The notes: generated by a model not told the origin, from the letters alone. Counted from the first letter of the stretch, positions 1-5,439 are shown. The stretch is DNA of 5,949 nucleotides from Nitrospirales bacterium (GCA_013817135.1 JACDDF010000165.1:1-5949); one strand, 5' to 3'. Numbers and translations are program-made.

Positions 1-16
1 GGAATATGGTTATTTT

Positions 17-37
17 CCCTCCGAACCAGTCGGAAGG
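17..37 (-). other. Hairpin downstream of the peptidase gene
   Basis: An 8-bp inverted repeat (arms 17-24 and 30-37, loop 25-29) pairs fully only in minus-strand RNA, where the one imperfect position becomes a U-G pair. It lies about 95 nt past the peptidase stop codon. The bases after it on the minus strand are AAAATAA, so there is no U-tract and it is not a standard intrinsic terminator. It may be an mRNA 3'-end structure or chance. Confidence 0.25.
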
Positions 38-131
38 TTAGGGTAGTGCCTATAGTATTGCATCCTCATCTCTCTTCCGAAGCTACATTGGTGAAGGGGG
101 TGGTCTGATGTGATCGTCGTGATAGAGGCTA

Positions 132-1067
132 TCATAGATCAAAGTCATCTTCCCTCCATTGTTTCTTAATGGCTGCGGCTCTCTTCCGTTGTCTGGTAAA
201 TGCCCAAAAGGCTAAGAGGGTGATTGCGAGCCAGACCATTCCGGAACTGGTGGCCACAGGGATCCAGCGATTCCAGAGTGTCTGCCGACTCCAGAACTGT
301 CCTTCTGCTTGTGTGAGTGTCATGAAGGTGGTTTGCGCAAAGGCTTCAGGAAAGGACATGCCTAGTTGGACTTTTGCCAGAATTCGTTTGGGGCTATCCT
401 GTCCTGTGTGTTCCAGGAGGTCTAACGTAAAGGCGTAGGCCAAGACATAGGCCCGTCGGACGGAGGCCTCGTCTTTGACGAAGAGGGTATTGAGATCATT
501 CAGAGAGACATGCGTGTCTGAAACCATCGCCCAGACTAATCGTGCTCGATCTTCTAAATCCCATCTTCGTGCGGTCATCATCGCCAATCCTTCATCAAAC
601 CACCGGGGCAGGGGTTGTTCTCCTGCAGCCCGATGGGCCAGGATATGGCCGATTTCATGCAGGAAGACATCGTGGAGTGAATTGTTCGGGTAAGTCAAAC
701 TCCGGTCAGTGAGAAGCACAATAGTGGAGGCCCCACTCACTGCGTAACCAGACATCCATGCTGGCGCCTCCTGTGCAAGGGGCGATCCGTTTGGCGCCAA
801 TATGACTCGAATCGGTGGCCCAGGATGTTCCAGTCCCATAAAGTCCATCATGCGCTGAAGCGACTGTGGATTGATTTCCTTCAGTTGGGCAGCTAATGGT
901 TCTAAAGATTCAGGGGCTTCTATGATGAATTGGGGGGAGGCGGCTCCCATGAGTAGCCGGGGGTGACCCATCATCACAATGATCGTCAGGAACAGGAGCT
1001 GAAGTCCAAACCTCCTAATGAAACTATGGGATTTGTGGAAATTGTGTTGAGTGTTGCAAAAACGCAT
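132..1067 (-). CDS. Membrane-anchored peptidase MA-like zinc metallopeptidase (gluzincin)
   Basis: This 311-residue protein has an HEIGH zinc-binding motif at residues 137-141, with H137 and H141 as ligands and E138 as the catalytic base. The downstream WFDEGLA motif (156-162) supplies the third ligand, E159. This HExxH plus E arrangement is that of gluzincins of the peptidase MA-like group. Residues about 19-42 form a hydrophobic signal or anchor segment after a basic start. A second hydrophobic stretch (about 269-290) is followed by a basic tail (TRQRKR), so the catalytic domain probably lies outside the cytoplasm, held by one or two membrane helices. Substrate is unknown. The start is the only upstream ATG in frame and has no clear Shine-Dalgarno sequence; a good AGGAGG lies inside the gene near codons 18-19 but has no suitable start after it. 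The gene begins 84 nt after the toxin-antitoxin cassette in the same direction and is probably a separate unit. The peptidase call is firm from the motifs; the biological role is not known. Confidence 0.9.
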   Translation of the reverse strand: MRFCNTQHNFHKSHSFIRRFGLQLLFLTIIVMMGHPRLLMGAASPQFIIEAPESLEPLAAQLKEINPQSLQRMMDFMGLEHPGPPIRVILAPNGSPLAQEAPAWMSGYAVSGASTIVLLTDRSLTYPNNSLHDVFLHEIGHILAHRAAGEQPLPRWFDEGLAMMTARRWDLEDRARLVWAMVSDTHVSLNDLNTLFVKDEASVRRAYVLAYAFTLDLLEHTGQDSPKRILAKVQLGMSFPEAFAQTTFMTLTQAEGQFWSRQTLWNRWIPVATSSGMVWLAITLLAFWAFTRQRKRAAAIKKQWREDDFDL

Positions 1068-1105
1068 GGGTTCGCCGGGAGGCGGGGTTTCTCTGAGGAA
1101 AGTGA

Positions 1106-1124
1106 GAAAACCCTGGTGGTTTTC
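1106..1124 (-). other. Short hairpin between the helical gene and the peptidase gene
   Basis: A perfect 7-bp inverted repeat (GAAAACC / GGTTTTC, 5-nt loop) begins 27 nt after the stop codon of the helical gene on the minus strand. The stem is mostly A-T and the tail after it (TCACTTTCC) is only weakly U-rich, so it is at best a poor terminator for the toxin-antitoxin operon. Confidence 0.25.
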
Positions 1125-1151
1125 CGAAGGCCTGGCTTCAATTCTGTATAT

Positions 1152-1475
1152 TCAGGCATTCAGATGGTCAAGAATGATGCGCGCGTCGGTGATAGGATCA
1201 GTGGTCATGGGCAACTGTGTTTGTTCGGTCACTTTAGTCAGGAGTCGTTGCGCGGCATTTCTCACAGATACAGGGAATGTGTGTTCTCCTTGAATTTGAC
1301 GAAGGTGATGCATGGCATCTCCCTTCCAGGTTGGCAGATTCCGTTCCTCAGCCCAATGCTGCGAGGCCAGTGCCACCGCTCGTCGTGCGCACACTCTGGC
1401 CAAACCACCGTTCCCATCCTGGAGCCCCTTGGCAGCCTTGGTAAGTTCGTGTTCGATCTGTTCTGACCGAATCAT
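1152..1475 (-). CDS. Conserved helical protein, third gene of the toxin-antitoxin operon
   Basis: This 107-residue protein is predicted to be almost entirely alpha-helical, without signal peptide or membrane segment. Its most distinctive part is GNGGLARVCARRAVALASQH (21-40), followed by a Trp-containing loop (about 41-50) and helices at about 54-62, 70-85 and 95-105. I recall similar GNEG-ARVCARRA proteins of unknown function in several environmental phyla. The overall shape resembles small HEPN-type bundles, but the HEPN RNase motif R-x4-6-H is not matched: from R32 to H40 there are seven intervening residues. Its ATG overlaps the toxin TGA in the sequence ATGA, and no Shine-Dalgarno sequence precedes it, so translation probably depends on reinitiation after the toxin. 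That coupling suggests equal dosage with the toxin, for example as an accessory or neutralising factor. This is inference, and no function can be assigned. Confidence 0.8.
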   Translation of the reverse strand: MIRSEQIEHELTKAAKGLQDGNGGLARVCARRAVALASQHWAEERNLPTWKGDAMHHLRQIQGEHTFPVSVRNAAQRLLTKVTEQTQLPMTTDPITDARIILDHLNA

Positions 1476-1759
1476 GACTGCTGCTGCGCGTTGCGACTGG
1501 TGTATAGTTTTCGTCTGATCGCGATACGATGGATGTGGACAATATGCTCATCCCGGTCAATGGAGTAGAGAATGCGCCAGTCACCGACGGCATATTGGAC
1601 AAGTCCTGGTAGGTCCTCGTGCAGGGGTTCATGTCGTAGGTTGGCGACATTAGAGGCCAGCCACTTGGTCTTATCTAGAAGGCGCTGGGCCATGCTCTGG
1701 TCGGTTGTGTGAAGATCGTCCAGAATCGAGGGCTGATAGGTGACACGATACCAAGCCAT
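1472..1759 (-). CDS. RelE/ParE-family toxin
   Basis: This 95-residue protein has the RelE/ParE fold signature. The sequence opens with a beta strand (WYRVTYQPSI) and two helices rich in Lys and Leu (about 12-40). These are followed by HEPLHEDLPGL (43-53), the core strand VGDWRILY (58-65) and HIHRIAIRRKLY (75-86). R62, R82/R83 and Y86 fall where the RelE catalytic R61, R81 and Y87 lie, so ribosome-dependent mRNA cleavage is more likely than gyrase poisoning, although family assignment alone cannot settle this. The toxin starts 6 nt after the antitoxin stop, and a weak Shine-Dalgarno (GGTGA) overlaps that stop codon, which implies coupled translation. Its own stop overlaps the next gene. Length and motifs look intact, so the toxin is probably functional. 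Confidence 0.93.
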   Translation of the reverse strand: MAWYRVTYQPSILDDLHTTDQSMAQRLLDKTKWLASNVANLRHEPLHEDLPGLVQYAVGDWRILYSIDRDEHIVHIHRIAIRRKLYTSRNAQQQS

Positions 1760-1765
1760 GTTATG

Positions 1766-1969
1766 TCACCAGTTGAGGCCCAGTCGCTCGGCGACAATTT
1801 CCCCGGTCACTCGATCCGTGGACTCCAACACTTGCTTCATCTCCGCGCGAACCTTGTCGTCAAGGGCCAGGCCAAGGTCGGGATTGCCCAGCAGTTCACA
1901 TAACCGGTCATCCACCATGCTTTTCACCAGTTCTTTAAATTCTTTCTGAGAAAGATCTGAAAGTTTCAT
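1766..1969 (-). CDS. Antitoxin of the RelE/ParE-type module
   Basis: This small acidic protein of 67 residues starts MKLSDLSQKEFKELV. The pattern of a helix followed by a D-D-R-L-x-E-L-L-G-(N/D)-P-D-x-G-L segment is familiar from antitoxins paired with RelE-type toxins in cyanobacteria and other environmental bacteria. The first part is probably a helical oligomerisation or DNA-contact region and the C-terminal half probably wraps the toxin; both assignments are inferred. I chose the ATG at 1969 over a TTG six codons upstream, because GGGAG lies 8 nt before the ATG. It is the first gene of the cassette, 6 nt before the toxin, which is the usual antitoxin-first order. Autoregulation through the inverted repeat at 1991-2009 is plausible. 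Confidence 0.88.
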   Translation of the reverse strand: MKLSDLSQKEFKELVKSMVDDRLCELLGNPDLGLALDDKVRAEMKQVLESTDRVTGEIVAERLGLNW

Positions 1970-1988
1970 CCTGAGGGCTCCCTTCAAG

Positions 1989-2015
1989 AAAATAAACCGA
2001 GCATTTATTGTTCAA
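1989..2015 (-). promoter_or_regulatory. Possible promoter and operator of the toxin-antitoxin operon
   Basis: On the minus strand TTGAAC (2015-2010) could serve as -35 and TATTTT (1994-1989) as -10, with a short 15-nt spacer. Between and overlapping them lies a perfect inverted repeat, AATAAA-7 nt-TTTATT (1991-2009), spanning the spacer and the edge of the -10. A repeat in this position fits the self-repression common in toxin-antitoxin operons. The promoter matches are only moderate, so the inverted repeat is the better supported part. Confidence 0.35.
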
Positions 2016-2044
2016 ACCCATTGAAGAAGGTTCTCCAATCCTCA

Positions 2045-3679
2045 TTAAAAGCTTCCGGCCTCAACGACATCATCGAGGCTGTTAATGTCCAGCCAATGCC
2101 CGACGGTATAGAGAACCCTTATCGAATAATTCCTTCGTAATAATTCCTGGAACAGGGTTGCCATTCCTGCTTTCCGGTGAATCGGGTCGGCAAGAAGTTC
2201 GGTAAGGATCTCATGTAATTGCGTCACACCCTGAGCCGAGACTTTAAAAAATCCCATCCATACGCCATGAATCATGTTTGAAGGAACTGCCGTGCCTAAT
2301 TGCTTGAGATGAATCTGGGCGTTAAAGGCTTTTCGGGAATTCGGCGCGGTGCATTCGGCAAATCCACCAAGCCTTGTATAACTGGTTTTTTCCTGCCAGT
2401 CGCTGTCCACAAAAATCACAAAATCATCCTTAGCCTGAAGCAGCGCCTGAGGAATGTAGCTGTTAAACAGGACATCGCCATAGGACACGATAGTGGTCTG
2501 GAAACGGCCTTCTTTTGATTGAAGCGCCTTCCACAAGGAATCCAATTCTCCCGTTTCCGCGAAGGCATCGTTATCAACATAGGTGAGATTGGGAAGATTG
2601 ACGGCTTCTTTCTTATACCCCCGGACCACAAGAATCTCCTTGATGCCCACGCTGTTGTATGCGTCAACGATATTCCCAAGGAGCGGGACTCCACGAATGT
2701 GTATCATGGTTTTGGGTTTATCTTCCGTCAGTTCCCCCAACTCATCTCCACGGGAAGCGGCAAGCACAATAGCCGATGGGCGGTCGGCGCTTCTCGGAAG
2801 GTAGCGTTGCTCGGCTTCCATGAGTTCAGCGGCCCCTTGGAGACGGAAAACCTCAGAGACCGGCACAATGTTATCCTCAATCGACAAAAGATTTTCTTGT
2901 TCCTTGAGGACGCGGGCGGTCGTTTGCATGGTGGCGACTGCGGCGCGGAGCATGTGATTTGCCCAAATGACCATGGAAAAGCCATGCTGCCGGAATACAT
3001 CGGTGGGAGTGGAATAGTATTTTGTCGGCACAATCACCACGGGTGATCGATTGCTCCATTCCCGTTTGAATGCCAGAATCTCCTCGGGCACCGCCAGGGC
3101 ACTGTGAATCAGGATGCCATCCGCCCCGGCCTCGCGATAGGCCTCTGCGCGCCGCAAAGCTTCAGCCAGTCCCCATCCGCAGATGAACGCTTCAACCCGG
3201 GCGATGATGCAGAAATCCTGATCTGATTGCGCATCTTTTCCGGCTTTAATTTTTCCGCAAAATTCTTCCATATCGGCCATGGGCTGCGTGTCACCCATGA
3301 GAAAGCTATTCGTCTTGGGAAATAATTTGTCTTCAATGCAGACAGCCGCGATATGCCGCTGTTCCAATTTACGAATGAGACGCTGCATATTATTGAAATT
3401 GCCGTACCCTGTATCTCCATCGAGGAGAATCGGAATGCGAGCCGCGTCAGACATAAATTCCAGATTGTCCAGGACCTGGGTCCAACTCGCCTCGTTGTTA
3501 TCTCGCACGCCGAATTGAGCTGAGATGGAGAGACCGCTAGCCCAGATGCCATGGAACCCTGCTTCTTCCACGATCTTGGCGCTAAGCCCATTGTGGGCTT
3601 CACAGATAAATTCAAGCTGGGGAGACAAGAGGAGCTCTTTGAATTTCGTTGATTTTGACGGCTGGTGTTCGCTTGGCAT
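2045..3679 (-). CDS. Phosphoenolpyruvate mutase fused to a nucleotidyltransferase
   Basis: This is a 544-residue, two-domain cytoplasmic enzyme. Residues about 12-290 are a PEP mutase of the isocitrate lyase superfamily, which interconverts PEP and phosphonopyruvate, the entry step to nearly all phosphonates. Visible motifs are [21 protein letters not shown] (46-66, shown by its ends), DGDTGYGN (87-94, metal-binding D87 and D89), [10 protein letters not shown] (116-125, the mutase gating loop with N124), RVEAF (161-165) and IHS (191-193). EDKxFPKTNS argues for mutase over phosphonopyruvate hydrolase or methylisocitrate lyase. Residues about 300-544 are a sugar-phosphate-type nucleotidyltransferase: [13 protein letters not shown] then PKTM (306-325), YGDVLF (400-405) and WLDINSLDD (529-537). 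Fom1 of fosfomycin biosynthesis joins the same two activities in the opposite order, and PntC activates 2-aminoethylphosphonate with CTP; by analogy this domain may attach CMP to a phosphonate, which is inference. The ATG at 3679 is the only reasonable start but lacks a Shine-Dalgarno sequence. No decarboxylase or transaminase gene is adjacent. Confidence 0.95.
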   Translation of the reverse strand: MPSEHQPSKSTKFKELLLSPQLEFICEAHNGLSAKIVEEAGFHGIWASGLSISAQFGVRDNNEASWTQVLDNLEFMSDAARIPILLDGDTGYGNFNNMQRLIRKLEQRHIAAVCIEDKLFPKTNSFLMGDTQPMADMEEFCGKIKAGKDAQSDQDFCIIARVEAFICGWGLAEALRRAEAYREAGADGILIHSALAVPEEILAFKREWSNRSPVVIVPTKYYSTPTDVFRQHGFSMVIWANHMLRAAVATMQTTARVLKEQENLLSIEDNIVPVSEVFRLQGAAELMEAEQRYLPRSADRPSAIVLAASRGDELGELTEDKPKTMIHIRGVPLLGNIVDAYNSVGIKEILVVRGYKKEAVNLPNLTYVDNDAFAETGELDSLWKALQSKEGRFQTTIVSYGDVLFNSYIPQALLQAKDDFVIFVDSDWQEKTSYTRLGGFAECTAPNSRKAFNAQIHLKQLGTAVPSNMIHGVWMGFFKVSAQGVTQLHEILTELLADPIHRKAGMATLFQELLRRNYSIRVLYTVGHWLDINSLDDVVEAGSF

Positions 3680-3731
3680 AATCAGTAAATGCGACAGTGT
3701 TTCAGATCGTTCAATGAGGTACTGGAGTCTA

Positions 3732-3751
3732 CATCAAGGGGAATCTTGATG
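3732..3751. repeat. Inverted repeat upstream of the PEP mutase gene
   Basis: A perfect 7-bp inverted repeat, CATCAAG (3732-3738) and CTTGATG (3745-3751), is separated by 6 nt. It is centred about 62 nt upstream of the PEP mutase start codon, where either a repressor site or a leader hairpin could act. No convincing -35/-10 pair is seen beside it, so a role is only suggested. Confidence 0.4.
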
Positions 3752-3886
3752 CCATACCTTTCCATATCTGAAGGAAGCCGGGTATACGGTTGGCCTTCGC
3801 ATCTGTTGGATGAACGTGTGGGCAGAATGATCGAGCCCAAGGCTATGACAGTTTTTGCAGGTGATGAGGGTCCAGGATAAGGGCAT
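3734..3886 (-). CDS. Possible 50-codon micro-ORF with a CxxCH motif
   Basis: In the 248-nt gap between ppiC and the PEP mutase gene, a minus-strand frame encodes 50 residues beginning MPLSWTLITCKNCHSLG. CKNCH (10-14) matches the haem-attachment motif CxxCH, but there is no convincing signal peptide, and one motif in 50 residues can arise by chance. A metal-binding role for C10, C13, H14 and H20 is equally possible. The ATG sits inside the left arm of the hairpin at 3879-3906 and no Shine-Dalgarno is seen; a GTG two codons upstream is an alternative start. I recognise no family. The remainder of this gap shows nothing else except the two inverted repeats listed. Confidence 0.2.
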   Translation of the reverse strand: MPLSWTLITCKNCHSLGLDHSAHTFIQQMRRPTVYPASFRYGKVWHQDSP

Positions 3887-3906
3887 AGCCACGAGACTAT
3901 GCCCTT
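3879..3906 (-). terminator. Strong hairpin after ppiC, probable terminator
   Basis: A perfect 10-bp stem, AAGGGCATAG / CTATGCCCTT, closes an 8-nt loop and begins 22 nt past the ppiC stop on the minus strand. Position and stability fit a transcription terminator or a 3'-end protecting structure. The following tail is TTATCC, so the U-tract is weak and termination may be partial. The stem is nearly symmetric and reads equally well on the other strand. Confidence 0.5.
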
Positions 3907-3927
3907 GCCCTATGAATAGTGAACGAT

Positions 3928-4209
3928 TTATGGGGTGCGGCTGGTGATCTCAAGAAGATGATAGCCAAACTGGGTTTTGACAGGGCCGTGGACCTTGCCG
4001 AGTTCGCCGCTAAATACGACCGCATCAAATTCTTTGACCATTTGACCCGGGCCGAACTCGCCCAAGTCTCCACCTTGTTTGCCCGATGGACAGGTGGAAT
4101 GATCCTTAGCGGCGGCGGCAAAATCTACACCACCCTCAATTTGTGTTTTTAAGTTTTTGCATGCTTCTTCTGTTGAAACCAAAATGTGACGGGCACGCGC
4201 TTTCGCCAT
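3928..4209 (-). CDS. ppiC: Parvulin-type peptidyl-prolyl cis-trans isomerase, stand-alone (PpiC-like)
   Basis: This 93-residue protein consists of a single rotamase (parvulin) domain. It runs MAKARARHILVSTEEACKNL at the start, then the conserved FAAAAKDHSTCPSGKQGGDL region, GEFGPGQMVKEFD and TQFGYHLLEI at the end. It catalyses cis-trans isomerisation of Xaa-Pro bonds during folding. It matches E. coli PpiC in length (93 residues) and in nearly every motif, including the two parvulin active-site histidines (one in RHILV, one in FGYHLL). There is no signal peptide or membrane anchor, so it is cytoplasmic, unlike the secreted SurA/PrsA types. I start it at 4209: AAGGAG lies 7 nt before this ATG, whereas the ATG two codons upstream (4215) is only 1 nt from it. 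It is flanked by long gaps and a downstream hairpin, so it is probably transcribed alone. Confidence 0.96.
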   Translation of the reverse strand: MAKARARHILVSTEEACKNLKTQIEGGVDFAAAAKDHSTCPSGKQGGDLGEFGPGQMVKEFDAVVFSGELGKVHGPVKTQFGYHLLEITSRTP

Positions 4210-4216
4210 GAGCATT

Positions 4217-4222
4217 CTCCTT
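4217..4222 (-). promoter_or_regulatory. Ribosome binding site deciding the ppiC start
   Basis: AAGGAG on the minus strand lies 7 nt before the ATG at 4209 but only 1 nt before the ATG at 4215. The spacing selects the shorter, 93-residue product, which also agrees with the length of E. coli PpiC. Confidence 0.75.
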
Positions 4223-4224
4223 AT

Positions 4225-4249
4225 AGGCTAGAAATTTGAACAATAGCCT
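4225..4249. other. Stem-loop in the ppiC leader
   Basis: AGGCTA (4225-4230) and TAGCCT (4244-4249) form a 6-bp stem with a 13-nt loop. On the minus strand the stem ends 2 nt before the ppiC ribosome binding site. On the plus strand it is followed by TTTTT and would look like a small terminator, but no plus-strand gene precedes it. The stem is short, so a role is uncertain. Confidence 0.3.
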
Positions 4250-4352
4250 TTTTCTCATGATTAACCGGTCAAGGTCAAATTTCATAAGAATCAATCAGTG
4301 AATTCAGTCAGATCCTCTGTTCACAAAGGATTGGGGGAAGGACGAATGTGGT

Positions 4353-4373
4353 GGGGCTCAGGGACGGGTCGGG
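4353..4373 (+). other. G-quadruplex motif upstream of ppiC
   Basis: The plus strand has four runs of at least three G: 4353-4356, 4361-4363, 4366-4368 and 4371-4373, with loops of 4, 2 and 2 nt. This meets the usual G3+N1-7 definition of a potential intramolecular quadruplex. It lies in the 275-nt gap between the 138-residue unknown gene and ppiC, on the non-template strand for plus and the template strand for the minus genes. The surrounding plus strand (about 4328-4420) is G-rich in general. Apart from this and the ppiC leader hairpin I see nothing in the gap. Confidence 0.6.
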
Positions 4374-4484
4374 TGGACGAGGTCTTGTCAACGTGTGAGA
4401 CTGAATGCCGGTGAAAGGGGGAAAGAGCCTTGGCAGAAGAGCACAAGATTCGAAAGAACGATTGGCAGTGATTGAGTAGATGGA

Positions 4485-4901
4485 TTAGTTGTCGGGATTC
4501 ATCGCCAGATAATCACAAATGAAATCCAAAACCAATTCGTCAAAATTGTCGAAAATGGTTTTGACCCCACCCGCCGTCACGACGCCTTGTTCCCAGGTGA
4601 TAGCATGTCCCGTTGAGGAGTTGTGAACAAGAGCCACCAGTTGGTGGACTTCAAGGTCGATCCGACAGGCGTACCGCTTTGGACCCAAGGGAAGAGCCGC
4701 CATATTGACATATAAATAGGGCTCTCCGGGCAATTTGGCTGCTTCGAGTTCTTTGACAAGGCGAATGCCCGCAGTTTGAAGTTGTGCCTCCACTCGTTTT
4801 CGCACCTCACTTCGGTTTAATACGCCTCTCAGTTCTGGTCCCAAGTCCTCTACAACCACATAGATGCCATGTATCCCTCTTAGTGATTCTTTCCTCAGCA
4901 T
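4485..4901 (-). CDS. Conserved protein of unknown function, no signal peptide
   Basis: This 138-residue protein resembles a family I recall as unannotated in Nitrospira-type and some other bacteria. It opens with LRGIHGIYVVVEDLGPE (7-23), has a helix with SEVRKRVEAQLQTAGIRLV (31-49), a strand PYLYVNMAAL (61-70), strands YACRIDLEVHQLVAL (77-91), TWEQGVVTAGG (102-112) and a last helix FDELVLDFICDYLAMNP (120-136). The mix of beta strands and a long helix suggests a compact alpha/beta domain. Relatives as I remember them are often exported, but this one begins directly at the domain. An in-frame stop lies 11 codons upstream of the ATG, so no signal peptide can be added. GGAGAGG lies about 11 nt before the ATG and supports the start. 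It follows the HNH gene after 80 nt in the same direction and may be co-transcribed with it. Function unknown. Confidence 0.85.
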   Translation of the reverse strand: MLRKESLRGIHGIYVVVEDLGPELRGVLNRSEVRKRVEAQLQTAGIRLVKELEAAKLPGEPYLYVNMAALPLGPKRYACRIDLEVHQLVALVHNSSTGHAITWEQGVVTAGGVKTIFDNFDELVLDFICDYLAMNPDN

Positions 4902-4981
4902 AGAATTATCAACCTCTCCGTCAATTCGTTCCAGTCAATAGCATGTGTTCTTCGTGCGCTAAGGGATTGTAGACCGATTCC

Positions 4982-5335
4982 CTAAGGCTTGTCCTCTTTC
5001 GCCTTCCGTAGATAATCACCAAGGATTCCCCGGCTGTGTTCATCATCGTGGCAGTATACGCAGAGGTTTTCCCAATTCGATCCGTCCGAGGGATTGTTAT
5101 GGTGATTACCGTCTTTGTGATGCACCGTGAGCAGGTGTCTGGTCTTGAGGTCGAATTCTCTGGCGCATTTGGCACAAATGAGCCCGTGAATCTTGAGTGA
5201 CTGTTCCCGATAGGAGCTGTTGCTCGAGGCTGAAGGCTTGGGTCGCAGTCCTTTGAGGAGTTCGTCAATGGGTTTGTCGACTGCGGGTTTTTGAAGTCGT
5301 CGCAGTTTGTTCCGACCCCGGTAAGCATTCCCCAT
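4982..5335 (-). CDS. YajD-family HNH nuclease-like protein
   Basis: This 117-residue protein has a C-terminal HNH domain with two CxxC zinc-binding pairs: CAKC (54-57) and CVYC (92-95). The catalytic histidines lie in LTVHHKDGNHHNNP (69-82), followed by DGSNWENLCVYCHDDEH (84-100). The segment from SYREQSLKI (41-49) to CHDDEHS closely parallels E. coli YajD, a small HNH protein of unclear role, so DNA cleavage or nicking is likely but unproven. Compared with YajD it has about 27 extra, basic N-terminal residues (NKLRRLQKP) that could contact nucleic acid, and a shorter C-terminus. AAAGGA lies 8 nt before the ATG. No methylase, phage or restriction gene is adjacent, so it appears to be a stand-alone chromosomal HNH gene rather than part of a homing or restriction cassette. 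Confidence 0.92.
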   Translation of the reverse strand: MGNAYRGRNKLRRLQKPAVDKPIDELLKGLRPKPSASSNSSYREQSLKIHGLICAKCAREFDLKTRHLLTVHHKDGNHHNNPSDGSNWENLCVYCHDDEHSRGILGDYLRKAKEDKP

Positions 5336-5410
5336 GATGTGCGTCCTTTCAAGTGACGGCGTGGGTGATCTGTCGCCAGCGATGAATAGCCGCGTGAGTT
5401 GAATGCCAGG

Positions 5411-5439
5411 ATTCTCAAAGTTTTCCTGGTCTTTGTCAA
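5411..5439 (-). promoter_or_regulatory. Candidate sigma-70-type promoter for the HNH gene
   Basis: On the minus strand a perfect -35 hexamer TTGACA (5439-5434) is followed after exactly 17 nt by GAGAAT (5416-5411), a 4/6 match to the -10 consensus. Transcription would begin near 5404 and leave a leader of about 70 nt before the HNH start codon. It could also drive the downstream 138-residue unknown gene. Confidence 0.45.

Noticed and set aside
963..1466. Plus-strand frame of 167 codons
   Set aside because: It lies opposite the peptidase start and the helical toxin-operon gene, both of which have recognisable protein features; its translation shows no domain.
2519..3046. Plus-strand frame of 175 codons inside the PEP mutase gene
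   Set aside because: It is antisense to a strongly supported enzyme, and its translation has no family features.
3919..4152. Plus-strand frame antisense to ppiC
   Set aside because: The minus-strand product matches the parvulin family over its full length; the antisense frame is a mirror effect of codon use.
2006..4245. Shared 11-mer TTTGAACAATA, minus strand at 2016-2006 and plus strand at 4235-4245
   Set aside because: Several shared 11-mers are expected by chance in 6 kb when both strands are counted, and the two copies do not sit in equivalent positions.
4225..4253. Plus-strand terminator (stem followed by TTTTT)
   Set aside because: No plus-strand gene lies upstream; the stem is only 6 bp with a 13-nt loop, so I kept it as a ppiC leader hairpin.
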